This document shows positions 60,236 through 64,000 of a stretch of DNA of 64,000 nt, one piece after another. Within the stretch, counting starts at the first letter, position 1. Every line of letters begins with the position of its first letter. Position numbers and translations under genes: made by a program. Location: positions 40,410-104,409 of the forward strand of contig NZ_JANFAK020000009.1 of NCBI RefSeq assembly GCF_024721315.2, read 5' to 3'. Origin of the DNA: Streptomyces sp. Isolate_45 (lineage in GTDB: Bacteria > Actinomycetota > Actinomycetes > Streptomycetales > Streptomycetaceae). The notes beneath the pieces were generated by a model. It was not told the origin of the DNA and did not search any database. It saw only the letters and a list, made by a program, of their open reading frames with translations.

Positions 60236-60853
60236 ATGAAGGCAAAAATAATGGCAGCCCTGATGGTCATCATCTTTGCTGTCTCCGGCTGTGGATCGAA
60301 TGGAGAAGCGAACAGAGGAGTAGACGGATTCAAGGAGCCTTGGGATCCAGGCCAGGTTCCTGGAGAAGCTGGCGCCACTGACCCGATGCTCAGGGAACTT
60401 GGTCAGACCGTGACTCTAAGAGACGATGGCGGTCATCCATTGCAGGTCACTCCCACTGGCGTGGCTTACAGAGACGCTTTTGCGAAAGATAAGACTCTTC
60501 CCTTGGAAGGAAAGTACGCACTGGTTGTCGCCTTCACGATGAGGTCGGAGACGGGAGGTCGCCTGCTCGGTAGGATGGATAACCATCTCAAATGGTCCCG
60601 AGGTCCTGAGATGGTGGAAGCTTGGGATTACGAGGATGCTCCATGGCGAGGATGCATTGATGAATACACTCCATTTGTCAAGATTAAGGCCGGTGAAGAA
60701 TATAAGGCGATCGTGGACTTCAATGTGCCCGCGCAGGGTGGAATTCTTCTGATCGAGGACAAGTACGGCAGCCTAGCCCGCTGGAAACTGCCGACCACTG
60801 ACACCGGAACTGGCACCGAACCCGCTACGAAGTACACCACCGAGAACTGCTAA
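60236..60853 (+). CDS. Lipoprotein of unknown function
   Basis: 205 aa. Signal MKAKIMAALMVIIFAVSGCG has lipobox VSGC at residues 16-19. The mature domain has LGQTVTLRDDGGHPLQVTPT, LPLEGKYALVVAFTMRSETG and KAGEEYKAIVDFNVPAQGGI, a beta-sandwich pattern like DUF4352-type lipoproteins. The codons are noticeably AT-richer than the genomic norm, suggesting transfer. The stop codon TAA (60851-60853) uses the first base of the following IS terminus, so the native C-terminus may be lost. Confidence 0.85.
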   Translation: MKAKIMAALMVIIFAVSGCGSNGEANRGVDGFKEPWDPGQVPGEAGATDPMLRELGQTVTLRDDGGHPLQVTPTGVAYRDAFAKDKTLPLEGKYALVVAFTMRSETGGRLLGRMDNHLKWSRGPEMVEAWDYEDAPWRGCIDEYTPFVKIKAGEEYKAIVDFNVPAQGGILLIEDKYGSLARWKLPTTDTGTGTEPATKYTTENC

Positions 60854-61753
60854 GAGCTCGTAACAGGATCTTGTTGAAATGTCCTGGTCGGGCGTAACCG
60901 GTGTGATGATTCGGCCGTTCGTGAATGCGTGAGCACTCGGCCGTGGATCGTGGACGACGACTTGTGGGCATTGATCGAGCCGCTGCTGCCGCCCTGGCCG
61001 ACGAGGTCGCCAGGGCCGCGGCCGGTGGCAGACCGGTTGTGTCTGCAGGGCATCTTGTACGTGCTCTGCAATGACATCGCGTGGCAACTTCTACCCCCTG
61101 AGCTGGGGTTCGGCTCCGGGCAGACCTGCTGGCGGCGCCTGGAGCGGTGGCAGCAGGCCGGGGTCTTCGACCAGCTGCACCGGATCCTGCTCGCCGAGCT
61201 GAACGCGGCCGGCCGGCTCGACTGGTCGAGGGCGTGCGTGGACGGCTCCCACATCCGCGCGAAAGGGGGGGAGCCGACACCGGTCCGTCGCCGGTCGACC
61301 GGCGGACGACGGGCAGCAAACACCACTTGATCTGCGACGGACGCGGCACCCCGCTGAAAGTCATCACGACCGCGGCCAACGTCAACGACGTCACCCAAAC
61401 CCTCGCCCTGGTCGACGGCATCCCGCCCGTGGCGGGCCGCCCCGGCCGGCCACGCCGACGCCCGGACGCCCTGCTCGGCGACAAGGGCTACGACTCCAAC
61501 CCCAACCGCGATGAGCTGCGCAAACGCCGGATCCTGCCGGTCATCTCCCGCAAGGGAGCCCCGAACATCAAGGGCATGGGCAAGCTCCGCTACGTCGTCG
61601 AGCAGACCTTCGCCCTGCTCCACCAGTTCAAACGCCTCGCCGTCCGCTGGGAACGCCGCACCGAACTCCACGACGCCCTCGTCTCCCTCGCCTGCGCCCT
61701 CATCTGCTGGCGACGCCTCAACAAGCCCGACTCATGATCGTGTTACGAGCTCT
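60853..61753 (+). mobile_element. IS5-family (IS427-like) insertion sequence, complete ends
   Basis: 901 bp. Terminal repeats AGAGCTCGTAACAGGATC (60853-60870) and GATCGTGTTACGAGCTCT (61736-61753) match at 17 of 18 positions, 13 of them continuous from the outside. It contains one transposase split across two frames. A target duplication could not be confirmed. It seems inserted at the end of the lipoprotein gene on one side and against a truncated transposase on the other. Confidence 0.9.
60929..61737 (+). CDS. IS5-family transposase, two frames joined by a -1 shift
   Basis: The first frame (GTG 60929) gives RPWIVDDDLWALIEPLLPPW, ILYVLCNDIAWQLLPPELGF and SRACVDGSHIRAKGG (first Asp). At the AAAGGGGGGG tract (about 61260-61269) a -1 shift leads to GADTGPSPVDRRTTGSKHH, LLGDKGYDSNPNRDELRKRR (second Asp) and RYVVEQTFALLHQFKRLAVR (Glu), ending TGA 61735-61737. 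Joined, this is a full-length transposase of about 270 aa. It is either programmed frameshifting, common in this group, or a one-base loss in the G run. Confidence 0.88.
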
Positions 61754-61778
61754 ACTGATCTTTTCGTAAGTTCAGTGG

Positions 61779-62468
61779 GTGTGGTGGCGGTGTGCGGCCA
61801 CTCAGCCGGTCCCGTCCATCACCACGGTGACCGACACCACGCACTACGGGACGGCCGTCGCCACTGCCTGGGACCGCCTGCACCCGTTGCTGGTCCGACG
61901 CTCGGCCTGGGCCGACCACCCCGAAGGAGAGCTGCCGGTCATCGAAGGCACCGTCATCCGTCTACAGGTCGACCACCTTCGCGGAGACCGCAGCCCCAGG
62001 CCCATCTGGTTGTGGTGGTCGTCCACCGCCGCTACCGCCGGGGACGTGGACCGGCTCTGGCAGGCGTTCCTGCGCAGATTCGACCTCGAGCACACCTTCA
62101 GGATGCTCAAGCAGACGTTGGGGTGGACCGCTCCCAAACTCCGCGAGCCGGCCGCCGCTGACCGCTGGACCTGGCTCATCCTCGCCGCGCACGCCCAGCT
62201 CCGACTTGCCCGGCCCCTCGCAGAAGACCTCCGCAAACCCTGGGAACGGCCTGCACGCCAAGGGCGCCTGACACCCGCACGCGTCCGTCGAGGATTTCGC
62301 CGCATCCACGGGAAAACCCCTCAGCCAGCCAGTGCACCGAAACCCACAACCGCAGGCCCCGGCCGGCCAACCGGCATGAAGAACAAGCAGGGTGCACGCG
62401 AGCACCCTGTCGGGAAGCAAGCCAAACCGAGCATCGCAACAGCCATCACAAGCAGCACACCTGCATAA
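61779..62468 (+). pseudogene. NF041680-type transposase, C-terminal half
   Basis: The plus-strand frame gives ITTVTDTTHYGTAVATAWDR, PIWLWWSSTAATAGDVDRLW, RRFDLEHTFRMLKQTLGWTA (catalytic Glu) and AHAQLRLARPLAEDLRKPWE, then a basic tail rich in Lys/Pro. Family members are roughly twice as long; the N-terminal half with the first catalytic residues is missing at the border with the IS5-family element (61753). A short homologous fragment lies at 33165-33237. Confidence 0.8.
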
Positions 62469-62494
62469 ACGCCAAGCTTAGGGGTGGTCGTGAC

Positions 62495-62929
62495 TCATGC
62501 AACCCAGCAATAGACACCGCTTCCCTGTCCTTCGGCGGCACGGGCAAGACGGGCCAGATCGCCCAGAATCTCGCCAGCTACGGCCACGTCGAGGGACTCT
62601 CCGTCCTCATCTCGCAGCTGAGACCACAGCCCAGTCACCTCGCAGATCCTGGGCTCGTCGGCAGCACCCAACGCTGAGACCAAGCGGTCCGAGAAGGCGA
62701 AGACCACACTGCCATCGTTGTCCTGGCCAGCAACAATACGAGGCTCGTCGGCATCCACGAGCTCCTCGAAACCCCTGCCGGTGAAGAGGGACTCCCACTC
62801 GATCACGGCCTCTTCGGGGTCAAAGTTCCCGCAAGACACCGACTCCAAGGAACGGCCCGGTCCGCCTCGAAGCACAAGGGCAGCCACGACGTCATCAGGC
62901 GCTATGAAGAACTCCACCAGTTTGCTCAC
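62495..62929 (-). CDS. Hypothetical protein, 144 aa
   Basis: GTG 62929 gives VSKLVEFFIAPDDVVAALVL. The protein is acidic with EEAVIEWESLFTGRGFEELV, VAGQDNDGSVVFAFSDRLVS and GEILGDLARLARAAEGQGSG. It reads like a cytosolic alpha/beta protein common in Streptomyces, perhaps immunity-like in size and charge, but no family is recognised. A TTG six codons upstream is a weaker start. Confidence 0.7.
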   Translation of the reverse strand: MSKLVEFFIAPDDVVAALVLRGGPGRSLESVSCGNFDPEEAVIEWESLFTGRGFEELVDADEPRIVAGQDNDGSVVFAFSDRLVSALGAADEPRICEVTGLWSQLRDEDGESLDVAVAGEILGDLARLARAAEGQGSGVYCWVA

Positions 62930-62974
62930 CCGGGCATGATGCCTCAAACCCCGGAAGCCGTTCCGCGCATGCGG

Positions 62975-63367
62975 TCAGCCTTCAAACTGGGCACGTTCGT
63001 CCGTGCTTGCCTGAGCACATTGACGAGTACGCCGACAGGCGACGCCAGCGCAGGCCAGCACCGTCGTGGCGGCGGCGTTGAAAAAGAGCGTGAACGTCCA
63101 TACCCCGTCTGTCGCCCTGATCAAGCCGGTGCGAAGAAGTTCGTCTCCTGCGCCCTTGAGGATGCCGACCGTCTCATCGAGGCCGAGGGTCACCAGCCCG
63201 TGCCTTTGGGTGACCCGGCTGCGGATCCGGTAGGTATGGAAGTGCCGGGCGGCGGGGACTAGGCCCTCCCAGACATCGAATGCGCCTCCCGAGAGCAGGG
63301 CCTCTCTCGCGCGGCCATATGCTGGCGTCTGCTCGGCGAGCATCTCGCAGAGGTCATCTCGTGTCAT
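62975..63367 (-). CDS. Hypothetical protein, 130 aa
   Basis: ATG 63367 gives MTRDDLCEMLAEQTPAYGRA, followed by FDVWEGLVPAARHFHTYRIR, LGLDETVGILKGAGDELLRT and WTFTLFFNAAATTVLACAGV. The second half is strand-rich and ends in a basic tail. It is co-directional with the preceding 144-aa gene, 45 bp apart, so the two may be co-transcribed. No family is recognised. Confidence 0.6.
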   Translation of the reverse strand: MTRDDLCEMLAEQTPAYGRAREALLSGGAFDVWEGLVPAARHFHTYRIRSRVTQRHGLVTLGLDETVGILKGAGDELLRTGLIRATDGVWTFTLFFNAAATTVLACAGVACRRTRQCAQASTDERAQFEG

Positions 63368-63844
63368 GCGCCAACCACGCTGGGCTTTCACTCAACTGGC
63401 CAAGTAGAACGCTCAGTCCGCTTCGGCGGCTGGAGCCCTTACCGCTGAAAGGCCCGCTGAACACATCCGCCTCGGCCGGATTCCCGAGAGTCCTGCGGAG
63501 TCGGGCCGGTGATCGTCAGTGTTATGCCCTTCTCTGCACTTAATCAAGGCGAGTCGGTCGGGGGCAGCGAGGCTGCCACCTAATGGGTTGTCCTGTAACC
63601 GTGCCGGATCAGAGCACGGCGTCGGCTGCGGTGCATCGCAATGCGGAGGGGCGTCCACATACCGGGCGTGTTCGGGGCGTTCCGGCAACGCACCAAAGTG
63701 CCCGCAGTCGGCGTCGTGCACCCGCCAGGAAGGTGCTTTCCCTGGGTTACCCAGCGGTCCCGGAGAAGATGGGGGCGGAATGAAGTGCGGCGAGGTGCAA
63801 GCAGCCGTGGTGAACAAAGGAGGCGGCTTAGGCCGTTTCCTTCG
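63368..63844. other. No intact gene; IS terminus relic
   Basis: About 480 bp. GGGTTGTCCTGTAA at 63584-63597 differs by one base from the left end of the IS5-type element at 58452, so an end of that element remains here without its body. No coding frame could be supported. Confidence 0.5.
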
Positions 63845-63892
63845 GATCATCTCGCTGACCAGATGAAGATGGCGGCGAGGTGGAGGGCCTTG
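63845..63892 (-). mobile_element. C-terminal tail of an IS5-family transposase
   Basis: On the minus strand ALHLAAIFIWSAR followed by TGA is the standard ending of a group of actinobacterial IS5 transposases. Nothing upstream of it belongs to the gene, so only a short tail remains, cut off near the IS3 end. Confidence 0.65.
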
Positions 63893-63957
63893 ACCCCGGA
63901 TCCTGAACACACGAGACACTGGATCCTGAGGATCTGAGAACGGACATCTCGTGGTCA

Positions 63958-64000
63958 TGAAGCACTACCCGCCGGAGTTCAAGGCGGACGCGGTCGCGCT
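63958..64000 (+). CDS. IS3-family transposase OrfA, N-terminus (cut by window end)
   Basis: ATG 63958 begins MKHYPPEFKADAVA, the standard start of IS3-group OrfA proteins whose helix-turn-helix (FKxxAV...Y) binds the element ends. The rest lies outside the window. The IS terminus is probably in 63900-63957. Confidence 0.8.

Overview
The window is high-GC DNA with strong G/C preference at third codon positions, frequent GTG starts, ECF sigma and TetR/HxlR regulators, a class-E sortase substrate (LAETG) and SUKH/NADAR/TerD-type accessory proteins. All of this fits a Streptomyces or a close filamentous actinomycete. Transposase debris is dense and many genes are truncated or frameshifted from about 13 kb onward, especially 23-64 kb. 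This points to a chromosome arm, subtelomeric zone or large plasmid rather than core chromosome. No rRNA, tRNA or CRISPR was seen.

Layout. 1-7.5 kb: a co-directional run of FabH-like KAS III (C-terminus only), MFS exporter, aldo/keto reductase, patatin hydrolase behind two palindromic operators, FAD oxidoreductase, cytochrome P450 and TetR; it may be the edge of a specialised-metabolite or detoxification cluster. 7.6-9.3 kb: ECF sigma factor translationally coupled to a CU044_5270-type membrane protein. 9.4-23 kb: SUKH protein, LAETG surface protein, NADAR-domain protein, a decayed RelA/SpoT-like HD gene, a membrane protein, oleate hydratase, secreted lipase and an EmrB-type exporter. 23-40 kb: a patchwork of intact accessory genes (SUKH, PPOX flavoprotein, matrixin-like protease, RdmC-like hydrolase, HEAT-repeat protein, TerD protein, Imm51 protein) separated by broken genes and fragments of IS481, IS5, IS630, IS21 and other elements. 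40.3-43.7 kb: HxlR regulator divergent from a metallo-hydrolase/NmrA-like/Bcr-type exporter operon, with a palindrome in the shared promoter.

44.5-55.1 kb is the most unusual part: a four-gene minus-strand operon (55064 down to 44528) encoding a 1092-aa DUF6603-type protein, two large proteins I cannot assign (742 and 1213 aa) and a 451-aa protein with tail-fibre-like beta repeats. None has a signal peptide or a clear membrane helix. A plausible promoter (-35 TTGATG, 17 bp, -10 TATTTT) lies about 90 bp upstream, followed by a tandem 10-bp repeat. The operon is bracketed by IS debris. Just beyond it (56.4-57.0 kb) is a two-gene cassette that looks like a free-standing polymorphic-toxin domain plus its immunity protein.

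57-64 kb: stacked insertion sequences. These are a complete IS701 element with CTAA target duplication, an IS5-type element with an amber mutation and what looks like a passenger gene inside its inverted repeats, a second IS5-type element with 17/18-bp inverted repeats and a G-tract frameshift seated on the stop codon of a lipoprotein gene, a half transposase, an IS5 tail, and the start of an IS3 element cut by the window end.
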